Source of the DNA: Paracyclopina nana
Lineage: Eukaryota; Arthropoda; Copepoda; Cyclopoida; Cyclopettidae
DNA: 64,000 nucleotides
Assembly: GCA_019096065.1 (NCBI GenBank)
Contig: JAGUCH010000008.1
Coordinates: 3,539,001-3,603,000 of the forward strand
Direction of reading: 5' to 3'
Positions 52,101 to 62,453 of the stretch are shown piece after piece. How positions within the stretch are numbered: the stretch's first letter is position 1; every line of letters starts with the position of its first letter. The position numbers and the translations under genes are program-made. Below the pieces are notes generated by a model, which had not been told where the DNA came from, searched no databases, and was given only the letters and a program-made list of their open reading frames with translations.

Positions 52101-52588
52101 CAGGGCAGACACCCGGAGGTTTTAGCATTCTTCCTTTGGCAAACTTACCGAGACTTTGAACACCTTTTGTCAACTGTGTTAGTGCGGAACCAGGGCAGAC
52201 ACCCGGAGGTTTTAGCATTCTTCCTTTGGCAAACTGACCGAGACTTTGAACACCTTTTGTCAACTGTGTTAGTGCGGAACCAGGGCAGACACCCGGAGGT
52301 TTTAGCATTCTTCCTTTGGCAAACTGACCCAGACTTTGAACACCTTTTGTCAACTGTGTTAGTGCGGAACCAGGGCAGACACCCGGAGGTTTTAGCATTC
52401 TTCCTTTGGCAAACTGACCGAGACTTTGAACACCTTTTGTCAACTGTGTTAGTGCGGAACCAGGGCAGACACCCGGAGGTTTTAGCATTCTTCCTTTGGC
52501 AAACTGACCCAGACTTTGAACACCTTTTGATCAACTGTGTTAGTGCGGAACCAGGGCAGACACCCGGAGGTTTTAGCATTCTTCCTTT
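37113..52588. repeat. 90-bp satellite array, about 172 tandem units
   Basis: The unit reads GTCAACTGTGTTAGTGCGG, AACCAGGGCAGACACCCGG, AGGTTTTAGCATTCTTCC, TTTGGCAAACTGACCCAGAC, TTTGAACACCTTTT and recurs every 90 bases. Common variants are a three-state base in GACCCAGA / GACCGAGA / GACCTAGA, CTGACC versus CTTACC, TTGAACACC versus TTGAATACC, GACTTTG versus GACATTG, and an inserted A in TTTTGATCAACTG. Because 90 is a multiple of three and the consensus lacks stops in several frames, long open frames run through it on both strands, the longest being 882 codons on the minus strand at 41565-44213. Frameshifting indels break these frames repeatedly. I regard it as satellite DNA. The family is not one I recognise. 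Confidence 0.97.
47875..47965. repeat. Damaged 90-bp satellite units
   Basis: Several small indels occur together here (TTGGCTGAACTTACAAGAACACC, then TTAGTGGAACCAGGGCAGACCCCTTGAGG) inside an otherwise regular stretch. They may be real decay or poor consensus sequence. Confidence 0.75.
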
Positions 52589-52808
52589 GCTTCTGATCAC
52601 CTCCCATCACCACCCAATAACGAATATTGTTTTGCCTCTTTTTTTACAATCACCACCCATCACCACCCAATTATAAGTTGAGTATTGCCTCATTTATTCA
52701 AATCACCTCACATCACCACCCAATTATGAGTTTCGTTAAGCCTCTATTTTCCCAATCACCACCCAAGTATGAAATAGGTTTTGCCTCTTTTCCCCAGTCA
52801 CCTCCCAT

Positions 52809-53030
52809 CACCACCCAATTAAAAATTTTGTTTAGCCTAATTTTTCCCAATAACCACCGCTCACCACCTAAATATGTTGGTTTTGCCTCTTTTCTCCCAA
52901 TCACGACCCATCAACATCCAATTAAAAATTTTGTTTAGCCTCATTTTTCCCAATAACCACCGCTCACCACCTAAATATGTTGGTTTTGCCTCTTTTCTCC
53001 CAATCACGACCCATCAACATCCAATTATAA
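52809..53030. repeat. Local tandem duplication of ~110 bp in the pyrimidine-rich array
   Basis: The block AATTAAAAATTTTGTTTAGCC through CAATCACGACCCATCAACATCC occurs twice in succession (from about 52817 and 52919). The two differ by TAATTTTT versus TCATTTTT and share the rare CACCGCTCACCACC and ATATGTTGG. Confidence 0.85.
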
Positions 53031-54139
53031 ATTTTGTGGAGCTTCTATTATCCCAATCACCACCCAATAATGAATTTTGTTTTGCCCCTTTTTTTTATAT
53101 CACCACCCATCACCACCCAATTATGAGTTTTGTTAAGCCTCTTTTTTCCCAATCACCACCCATCACCACCAAATTAGGAATTTTGTTTTGCTACTTTTTT
53201 CCCAATCACTACCCATCACCACCCAATTATGAGTTTCGTTAAGCCTCATTTATTCGAATCACCACACATCACCACCCAATTATGAGTTTCGTTAAGCCTC
53301 TTTTTTCCCAATCACCACCCATCACCATCCAATTATAAATTTTGTTTTGCCTCTTTTCTCCCAATCACCACCCATCAACACCCAATTATAAATTTCGTTG
53401 TGCGTATATTTTCCCAATCACCAACCATCACCAACCATCACCACCCAATTATGAGTTTCGCTTTGCCTCTTTTCTCCCAATCACCACCCATCAACACTCA
53501 ATTATAAATTTCGTTGTGCGTCTATTTTCCCAATCACCAACCATCACCACCCAATTATGAATTTCGCTTTGCCTTTTTTTCTGATCACCTCCCATCACCA
53601 CCCAATTATGAATTTTGTTTTGCCTCTATTTTCCCAATCACCACCACCCATGACCACCCATTTTACCGACCGTCATCCAATTATAAATTTCATTTTGCTT
53701 TTTTTCCCAATTACCACCCAATATTGAGTTTTGTTTTGCCTCTTTTTTCCCAATCACCACCCATCACCAACCAAATATAAATTTTGTTTATGAGTTTTGT
53801 TTTGCCTATTTTTTTCCCAAACACCACCTATTACCACCCAAATATGATTTCATTTAGCCTCTATTTTCCCAATCACCAACCATCACCACCCAATTATGAG
53901 TTTCGCTTTACCTATTTTTTCCAAATCACCACACATCACCACACAATTATGAATTTTTTTTTGCCTCTTACTTCCCAATCAACACTCATCACCACCCAAT
54001 TATGTGTTTCGTTTAGCCTCATTTATTCCAATCACCACACATCAACACCCAATTATGAGTTTTTTTAAGCCTCTTTTTTCCCAATCACCACCCATCACCA
54101 TCCAATTATGAATTTTGTTTTGCCCCTTTTTTCTAAATC

Positions 54140-54545
54140 ACCACCCAAATATGAAATTTGTTTTGCCTCTTTTTTCGCAATCACCACCCATCACCACACA
54201 ATTATGAGTTTCGTTAAGCTTCATTTATTCCAATCACCACACATCACCACCCAATTATGAGTTTTGTTAAGCCTCTTTTTTCCCAATCACCACCCATCAA
54301 CACCCAATTATAAATTTTGCTTTGGCTCTTTTTTCGCAATCACCACCCATCTCCACCCAATTATAAGTTTTGTTTAGCCTCATATATTCCAGTCACCACA
54401 CATCACCACCCAATTATAAGTTTCATTAAGCCTCGTTTTTCACAATCACCACCCATCAACACCCAATCATAAATTTCATTGTGCTTAGATTTTCCCAATC
54501 ACCACCCAATAATGAATTTTGTTTTGACCCTTTTTTCTCAGTCAC
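54140..54545. repeat. Dispersed duplicate block within the pyrimidine-rich array, copy 1
   Basis: This block matches 59287-59690 in module order and rare variants: AAATATGAAATTTG, TCGCAATCACC, GTTAAGCTTCATTTATTCC, AATTTTGCTTTGGCTC, CATCTCCACCC, TTCCAGTCACC, and TGTGCTTAGATTTTCCC. Confidence 0.85.
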
Positions 54546-55904
54546 CAACCATCACCACCCATCACCACCCAAATATAAATTTCATTTTGCCTCTTTTTCC
54601 CAGTCACCACCCATCACTACCCCTATATGAATTTTGTCTTGCTTTTTTTCTGATCTCCCATCACCATGAATTTTGTTTTGCCTCTATTTTCCCAATCAAC
54701 ACCCATCACCTTCCATCTATGAATTTGGTTTTGCCCAAATCACCACACATCAACACACAATAATGAATTTTGTTTTGCCTCTTTTTTTCCCAATCACCAC
54801 ACATCAACACCCAATTATGAGTTTTTTTAAGCCTCTTTTTTCCCAATCACCACCCATCACCATCCAATTATGAATTTTGTTTTGCCTCTTTTCTCCCAAT
54901 CACCACCCATCAACACCCAATTATAAATTTTGTTGTGTCTCTATTTTCCCAATCACCAACCATCACCACCCAATTATGAGTTTCGCTTTGCCATTTTTTT
55001 TAATCACCACCCACTTATTAATTTTCTTTTCCCTTTTTTATCCCAATCACCTTCCAAATATGAAATTGGTTTGCCTCTTTTTTCGCTATAACCTCCCATC
55101 ACCACCCAATTTGGAATAATTATGAGTTTTGTTAAGCCTCTTTTTTCCCAATCACCACCCGTCACCAACAAATTATAAATTTTGTTTTGCCCCTTTTTTT
55201 CCCAATCACCACCTATCACCTCCCAGTAATGAGTTTTGTTTTGCATCTTTCACCACACAGCTATGAGTTTCATTTAGCCTCATTTATTCCAATCACCACA
55301 CATCACCACCCACTTAAAAGTTTCATTAAGCCTCTTTTTTCACCATCACCACCCATCACCACCAAATTATGAATTTTGTTTTGCCTCTTTTTTTCCAATC
55401 ACCTCCCAATAATGAAATTGGTTTTGCCTCTTTTTTCGCAATCACCTACCATCATCACCCTATTAAAAATTTTGTTTAGCCTCATTTTTCCCAATAACCA
55501 CCCTTCACCAACCAAATATTTTTTGGTTTTGCCTCTTTTCTCCCAATCACCACCCATCAACACCCAATCATAAATTTTGTTTTGCTTCTATTATCCAATC
55601 ACCACCCATCACCACCCAATTATGAGTTTTGTTTTGCGTCTAAATTCCCAATCACCACCCATCAACACCCAATCGTAAATTTTGTTTTGCTTCTATTATC
55701 CCAATCACCACCCATCACCACCCAATAATGAGTTTCGTTATGCCTCTTTTTTCTCAATCACCTCCCAATAATGAATTTTTTTTGCCCCTTTTTTCTAAAT
55801 CACCACCCATCAACACCTAATTATGAGTTTCGTTAAGCCTCTTTTTTACCAATCACCACCCATCACCACCCAATTTAAAATTTTGTTTAGCCTCATTTTT
55901 CCCA

Positions 55905-56275
55905 ATAACCACCCCTCACCACCCAAATATGCTATGGTTTTGCCTTTTTTCTCCAAATCACCACCCATCAATACCCAATTATAAATTATGTTGTGCTTCT
56001 ATAATCCCAATCACCACCCAATTATGAGTTTTGCTTTGCCTCTTTTCTCCCAATCACCACCCATCACCACACAATTATTTGTTTCGTTTAGCCTATAACC
56101 ACCCCTCACCACCCAAATATGTTTTGATTTTGCCTTTTTTCTCCAAATCACCACCCATCAATACCCAATTATAAATTATGCTGTGCTTCTATAATCCCAA
56201 TCACCACCCAATTATGAGTTTTGCTTTGCCTCTTTTCTCCCAATCACCACCCATCACCACACAATTATTAGTTTC
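55905..56275. repeat. Local tandem duplication of ~190 bp in the pyrimidine-rich array
   Basis: Two consecutive blocks start with ATAACCACCCCTCACC (about 55905 and 56095). They share the rare variants AATTATAAATTATG and TGCTTCTATAATCCC, with a few substitutions such as GTTGTGC versus GCTGTGC. Confidence 0.85.
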
Positions 56276-56529
56276 GTTTAGCCTCATTTAATCCAATCAC
56301 CACACATCACCACCTAATTTTGAGTTTCGTTGAGCCTCTTTTTTCCCAATCACCACCCATCACCACCAAAGTAAAAATTTTGTTTAGCCTCATTTCTCCC
56401 AATAACCACCCCTCACCACCCAAATATGTTTTGGTTTTGCCTCTTTTCTCCCAATCACCACCCATCACCACCCAATAATGAATTTTGTTTTGCCCCTTTT
56501 TTCTAAATCACCACCCAATTATAAGTTTC

Positions 56530-57737
56530 ATTTAGCCTCTTTTTTCCAAATCACCACACATCAACACCCAATAATGAATTTTGTTTTGCCCCTTTTTTCT
56601 AAATCACCACCCAATTATAAGTTTCATTTAGCCTCTTTTTTCCCAATCACCACCCATCACCACCCAATTATGAATTTCGTTTTGCCTCTTTTCTCCCAAT
56701 CGCCACCCATCAACACCCAATTATAAATTTCGTTGTGCTTAGATTTTCCTAATCACCACCCATCACCACCCAAATTTGATTTTTGTTTTGCCTCTTTTTT
56801 CTCAATCACCACTTATCAACACCCAAATATGAATTTCAATTTGCCTCTTTTTCCGAGTCACCACCCATCACAACTTATATGAATTTTGTCTTGCTTTTAT
56901 TCTGATCAACTCCCATCACCACCCAATTGAGAATTTTGTTTTGCCTCTATTTTCCCAATCACCACCCATCACCATCCATTTATGAATTTGGTTTTGCCCT
57001 TTTTCTGATTACTGACCATCATCCAATTATAAATTTCATTTTGCTTTTTTTCCCAATTACCACCCAATATTGAGTTTGGTTTTGCCTATTTTTTTCCCAA
57101 TCACCAACCAAATATAAATTTTCTTTCTGAGTTTTGTTTTGCCTATTTTTTTCCCAAACACCACCTATTACCACCCAAATATGATTTTCATTTACCCTCT
57201 TTTTTCACAATCACCAACCATCACCACCCAATTATGAGTTTTGTTTGGCCTCTTTTTTCACAATCACAACCCATCACCACCCAAATATGAATTTTGTTTT
57301 GCCTCTTTTTTCCAAATCACTGCACATCAACACACAATTATGAATTTTGTGCCTCTTTTTTCCCAATCAACACCCATCAGCACCCAATTATGAGTTTCGT
57401 ATAGCCTCAATTATTCCAATCACCACCCATCACCACCCAATTATGAGTTTTGTTAAGCCTCTTTTTTCCCAATCATCACCCGTCACCTCCCAGTAATGAG
57501 TTTAGTTTTGCATCTTTTTCTCAGTCACCAACCATCACCACCCACCACCACCCAAAATAAAACTTTCATCTTGCCTGTTTTTCCCAATCACCACCCATCA
57601 CCACCCAAATTTGAATTTTGTTTTGCCTCTATATTCCCAATCACCACCCATCACAACCCAATTATGAAATTTGTTTATGAGCTTTGTTTTGCCACTTTTT
57701 TCCCAAACACCACCTATCACCACCCAAATATAATTTC
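56530..57737. repeat. 1.2-kb segmental tandem duplication, copy 1
   Basis: This multi-module block is repeated almost exactly in the next 1.2 kb. Shared rare landmarks include CAATCGCCACCC (56699 and 57907), CTGATTACTGACCATC, TTTCTTTCTGAGTTTTG, CACTGCACATCAAC, and GGTTTTGCCCTTTTTCTG. The offset is 1208 bases along most of its length. Confidence 0.9.
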
Positions 57738-58965
57738 ATTTAGCCTCTTTTTTCCAAATCACCACACATCAACACCCAATAATGAATTTTGTTTTGCCCC
57801 TTTTTTCTAAATCACCACCCAATTATAAGTTTCATTTAGCCTCTTTTTTCCCAATCACCACCCATCACCACCCAATTATGAATTTCGTTTTGCCTCTTTT
57901 CTCCCAATCGCCACCCATCAACACCCAATTATAAATTTCGTTGTGCTTAGATTTTCCTAATCACCACCCATCACCACCCAAATTTGATTTTTGTTTTGCC
58001 TCTTTTTTCTCAATCACCACTTATCAACACCCAAATATGAATTTCAATTTGCCTCTTTTTCCGAGTCACCACCCATCACAACTTATATGAATTTTGTCTT
58101 GCTTTTATTCTGATCAACTCCCATCACCACCCAATTGAGAATTTTGTTTTGCCTCTATTTTCCCAATCACCACCCATCACCATCCATTTATGAATTTGGT
58201 TTTGCCCTTTTTCTGATTACTGACCATCATCCAATTATAAATTTCATTTTGCTTTTTTTCCCAATTACCACCCAATATTGAGTTTGGTTTTGCCTATTTT
58301 TTTCCCAATCACCAACCAAATATAAATTTTCTTTCTGAGTTTTGTTTTGCCTATTTTTTTCCCAAACACCACCTATTACCACCCAAATATGATTTTCATT
58401 TACCCTCTTTTTTCACAATCACCAACCATCACCACCCAATTATGAGTTTTGTTTGGCCTCTTTTTTCACAATCACAACCCATCACCACCCAAATATGAAT
58501 TTTGTTTTGCCTCTTTTTTCCAAATCACTGCACATCAACAACCAATTATGAATTTTGTGCCTCTTTTTTCCCAATCAACACCCATCAGCACCCAATTATG
58601 AGTTTCGTATAGCCTCAATTATTCCAATCACCACCCATCACCACCCAATTATGAGTTTTGTTAAGCCTCTTTTTTCCCAATCATCACCCGTCACCTCCCA
58701 GTAATGAGTTTAGTTTTGCATCTTTTTCTCAGTCACCAACCATCACCACCCACCACCACCCAAAATAAAACTTTCATCTTGCCTGTTTTTCCCAATCACC
58801 ACCCATCACCACCCAAATTTGAATTTTGTTTTGCCTCTATATTCCCAATCACCACCCATCACCACCCATCACAACCCAATTATGAATTTTGTTTATGAGC
58901 TTTGTTTTGCCACTTTTTTCCCAAACACCACCTATCACCACCCAAATATAATTTCATTTAGCCTC
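57738..58965. repeat. 1.2-kb segmental tandem duplication, copy 2
   Basis: Near-identical to 56530-57737. Differences include CAACACACAATT versus CAACAACCAATT and one extra 10-bp CACCACCCAT near 58855, which raises the offset from 1208 to 1218 at the right end. The last part (CCAAACACCACCTATCACC to AATATAATTTCATTTAGCC) matches the end of copy 1. Confidence 0.9.
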
Positions 58966-59286
58966 TTTATTCCCAATCAACACCCATCACCACCAAACTA
59001 TGTGTTTCGTTTAGCCTCATTTTTCCCAATAACCACCCCTCACCACCCAAATATGTTTTGGTTTCGCCTCTTTTCTCCAAATCACCACCCATCAACACCC
59101 AATTATAAATTTTGTTGTGCTTCTAATTTCCCAATCACCACCTATCACCACCAAATTATGAATTTTGTTTTGCCTCTTTTCCCAATCACCACCCATCACC
59201 ACACAGCTATGAGTTTCATTTCGCCTCTTTTTTCACAATCACCACCCAATAATGATTTTTTTTGCCCCTTTTTTCTAAATCACCAC

Positions 59287-59690
59287 CCAAATATGAAATT
59301 TGTTTTGCCTCTTTTTTCGCAATCACCACCCATCACTACACAATTATGAGTTTCGTTAAGCTTCATTTATTCCAATCACCACACATCACCACCCAATTAT
59401 GAGTTTTGTTAAGCCTCTTTTTTCCCAATCACCACCCATCAACACCCAATTATAAATTTTGCTTTGGCTCTTTTTTCCCAATCAACACCCATCTCCACCC
59501 AATTATAAGTTTTGTTTAGCCTCATTTATTCCAGTCACCACACATCACCACCCAATTATAAGTTTTGTTAAGCCTCCTGTTTTTCCCAATCACCACCCAT
59601 CAACACCCAATCATAAATTTCATTGTGCTTAGATTTTCCCAATCACCACCCAATAATGAATTTTGTTTTGACCCTTTTTTCTCAGTCACC
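59287..59690. repeat. Dispersed duplicate block within the pyrimidine-rich array, copy 2
   Basis: Second copy of the block at 54140-54545, about 5.1 kb away in the same orientation. It has a few substitutions and a small insertion (AAGCCTCCTGTTTTTCCC). Confidence 0.85.
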
Positions 59691-61234
59691 AACCATCACC
59701 ACCCATCACCACCCAAATAAAACTTTCATCCTGCTTGTTTTTTCCCAATCACTACCCATCACCACCCAAATTTGAATTTTGTTTTGCCTCTTTTTTTCTT
59801 AGTCACCACTTATCAACACCCAAATATGAATTTCATTTTTCCACCACCCATCACTACAATTTTTGAGTTTCGTTTAGCCTCATTTTTTCCAATCACCACC
59901 CAATTATGAGTTTCGTTAAGCCTCTTTTTTCTCAATCACTACCCATCACCATCCAATCATGAATTTTGTTTTGCCTCTTTTTTCCCAATCAACACCCAAT
60001 AATGATTTTTTTTTGCCCCTTTCTTCTAAATCACCACCCATCAACACCTAATTATGAGTTTCGTTTTGCCTCTTTTTTCCCAATCACCACCCAAATATGA
60101 AATTGGTTTTGCCACTTTTTTCCCAGTCACCTCCCATCACCACCCAAATATGACTTTGTATTGCCTCTTTTCTCCCAATCACCACCCATCAACACCCAAT
60201 TATAAATTTTGTTGTGCTTCTATTTTCTCAATCCATCACCACCCAATTTTGAATTTTGTTTTGCCTCTTTTCTCCCAATCACCACCCATCACCACCAAAT
60301 TATGAATTTAGTTTTGCCTCTTTTTTCCCAATCACCACCCATCACCACACAGTTATGAGTTTCATTTAGCCTTATTTATTCCATTCACCACACATCACCA
60401 CCCAATTATGAGTTTCCTTAAGCCTCTTTTTTCACAATCACCACCAAATTATAAATTTGGTGTTTTGCCTTTTTCCCAATCACCACCCAAATATGAAATT
60501 GGTTTTCCCTCATTTTTCCCAATCTCGACCCATCACCACCCTAATATGAATTTTGTTTTTCCTCTTTTTTTCCCCAATCACCACCCAATTATGAATTTTG
60601 TTTAGCCTCTTCTTCCCACTCTCCACCCATCACCTCCCAATTATGAGTTTCGTTTAGCCTCTTTTTTCCCAATCAACACCCATCACCACCCAATTATGAG
60701 TTTCATTTTGCCTTTTTTTCCCAATCACAACCCAATTATGAATTTTGTTTTACCTCTTTTTTCCAATCACCTCCCAAATATGAATTTTATTTTGCCTCCT
60801 TTTTCCTAATCACCACCCATCACCACTCAATATTGAGTATTTTTTGCCTCTTTTTTTCCCAATCACCACCCAATAAAGAATTTTTTTGCCACTTTTTTAC
60901 CAATCATCACCCATCACCACCCAATTATGAGTTTCATTTTGCCTCCTTTTTCCCAATCACCACCCAATTATGAGTTTCATTTTGCCTCTTTTTTCCCAAT
61001 CACCACCCATCACCACCCACATTGACTTGGCAAAGGACCTAACCCAAACTACTTACGACACCCCAGAATTATATATTTTCTGAAAGCTTATGTCCCAAGG
61101 GTTCATTATGATATGTTGTGAACAATTTTTTATGGTTATTTTTGTTTTCGCAGCATTTGGGGGTATTTCTGAAATAAACATTCAGGACAATTGCGAAATG
61201 CTTGCCTCCAGCTTTGATTAATGCCAAATCATAT

Positions 61235-61246
61235 CTAGATGGCGCT
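61235..61246 (-). promoter_or_regulatory. AGCGCCATCTAG motif (CTCF-core-like), minus orientation
   Basis: CTAGATGGCGCT on the plus strand is the exact reverse complement of the 12-mer at 36909-36920. It lies about 215 bp right of the pyrimidine-rich array, so the two sites face each other across arrays 2 and 3. Function is inferred. Confidence 0.4.
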
Positions 61247-61430
61247 GCACTCATACACAGAGGGCTCTTCAGATCAAAATGACTTCATAATTTGGGCGCG
61301 AACAAAAGCGGGTGCATGATTTTATCAACGCGGGCCGGCGTTTCAACCTAGCACATTGTATACACAATTGATGACAGATACCGCAATGGTTCCAATAAAG
61401 CCCACAAACAGAGTTATTTCAGAATGCAAC

Positions 61431-61442
61431 TAGCGCCATCTG
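61431..61442 (+). promoter_or_regulatory. TAGCGCCATCTG motif (CTCF-core-like)
   Basis: A fourth relative of the motif, differing at the last bases (CTGACCCG where 35821 has CTAGCCCG). It is about 190 bp from the minus-oriented site at 61235. Confidence 0.35.
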
Positions 61443-62314
61443 ACCCGACTTTGTAGCATTAATCTAAGCTCAAGACAAGCTTTTCGCAATTAGCATCATC
61501 TCCAGATTTGGGTAGAAATCTGTTGCAATATCATCCACATGAAATGTCACAGATTTCCTGTAGTTAACTTGTTCATGAAAAATATAGAAAATAGTTGAAA
61601 ACATGTATGTGACATGAAAGAGCTTACGCCAGATTGCTAACAGGTAGAAATGTCAGCAGAATTGCCGTAAACCAGAAGATGGGGTTAGAGCAGCAAAAAA
61701 ATGTTATACACATCAAATAATTGTACACATTTCCGATGCAGTTTCTAGCATTTCAATGTAGTGGCAAAAACTTGTCTTTGCATGTCCAGAACTTGCTTAG
61801 CATCCAAAAAAATTTCCTAGTTGGGGACTTTTTGCTAAATCTACATTTTGGTGTTGTCTCAGGTGAATCAGATGTCAGATCTTAGAAGAGAGTAAATGGC
61901 TCCTTTTTCATTTCAAATCAGTGAACTATCATCTCTGTGCAGTATTTAGATTGTGCGCGTTTTGATCCATGCAATGGCCAGTATTTAGTATTTGCGCGTT
62001 TGTGCGTGATGGTGCGCGATTGTGGGCAGTTTTAAGTTAGGGCCACTTATGCCCCAGCCAAGTATAACAAGTCAAAAAGCAAATTCGCGGAAGTTAAAAT
62101 TATTATGTCACACAACCTCATTCTTCCAACCGTGTTGATAAAAATTTATTTTTTGTTCACTTAGCATAACCTAGGTTTCGAACCAAAAAATCATCTGAGC
62201 ACATCTTTGAGGAATATCTGAACAAACATGAATTTCGTTACACCCATCAGGATCATGGCTCTGTTTATTCACATGAGTTGTTACTCTGATTAATTCTAGT
62301 TGCTGAAATTAACA

Positions 62315-62320
62315 TTTATT
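62315..62320 (-). terminator. Candidate polyadenylation signal AATAAA
   Basis: TTTATT on the plus strand reads AATAAA on the gene strand, about 130 bases after the stop codon of the neuropeptide-precursor gene. Of the two AATAAA hexamers seen, this spacing is the more usual for a 3' UTR. Confidence 0.4.
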
Positions 62321-62447
62321 TAAAGGGTTTTTTAATATTGGTGGGAATCATGAATGGTATACGTATATCTTAATAATTTAAGGTGGCTGATTTTTAGTAC
62401 TGTTCACTTGCTGGATTCCATTGATTCTCTCGTTCAATTGAATGGTG

Positions 62448-62453
62448 TTTATT
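62448..62453 (-). terminator. AATAAA overlapping the stop codon
   Basis: The end of the coding sequence reads GAT TAA TAAACACC, so an AATAAA hexamer overlaps the stop codon. If used, it would leave almost no 3' UTR. A second AATAAA lies further down at 62315-62320. Confidence 0.3.

Larger units (their letters stand above)
52589..61020. repeat. Pyrimidine-rich irregular tandem array, ~53/43-bp modules
   Basis: The basic module is CACCACCCATCACCACCC, then AATTATGAGTTTTGTT, then AAGCCTCTTTTTTCCCAAT, about 53 bp. Many modules lack one 10-bp CACCACCCAT and are about 43 bp. Divergence between neighbours is much higher than in the two satellites to the left. The plus strand is strongly enriched in C and T, with G mostly confined to the TATGAGTTTTG and GCC segments. 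Longer blocks are duplicated within the array. The many 60-180-codon frames (SQSPPITTQL-like) are low-complexity by-products. The array begins directly at the end of the 90-bp satellite and ends sharply at 61020. Confidence 0.95.
61021..62447. other. Unique intergenic DNA downstream of the neuropeptide-precursor gene
   Basis: No gene found. It contains two CTCF-like motifs (61235 and 61431). It also has a small imperfect direct repeat (CAGTATTTAG at 61940 and 61979, each followed by a TGCGCGTTT), and possible 3'-end signals for the minus-strand gene at its right edge. Confidence 0.55.

Noticed and set aside
37111..52488. Open frames of up to 882 codons on both strands in the 90-bp array
   Set aside because: The unit length is a multiple of three and its consensus lacks stops in several frames, so length alone is no evidence. 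Indels break each frame and several frames are open at once.
52627..60605. Open frames rich in Ser, Pro, His, Ile and Thr in the pyrimidine-rich array
   Set aside because: Low-complexity translations of CACCACCC and CTTTTTTCC modules, repeatedly broken and without family resemblance.
1..61020. CRISPR array
   Set aside because: The arrays have no unique spacers between short direct repeats, and the host is eukaryotic as shown by spliced exons.
1..61020. CENP-B box or telomeric repeats in the satellites
   Set aside because: I saw no match to the TTCG...CGGGA core of the CENP-B box and no TTAGG-type runs, so centromeric or telomeric identity is not supported by motif.
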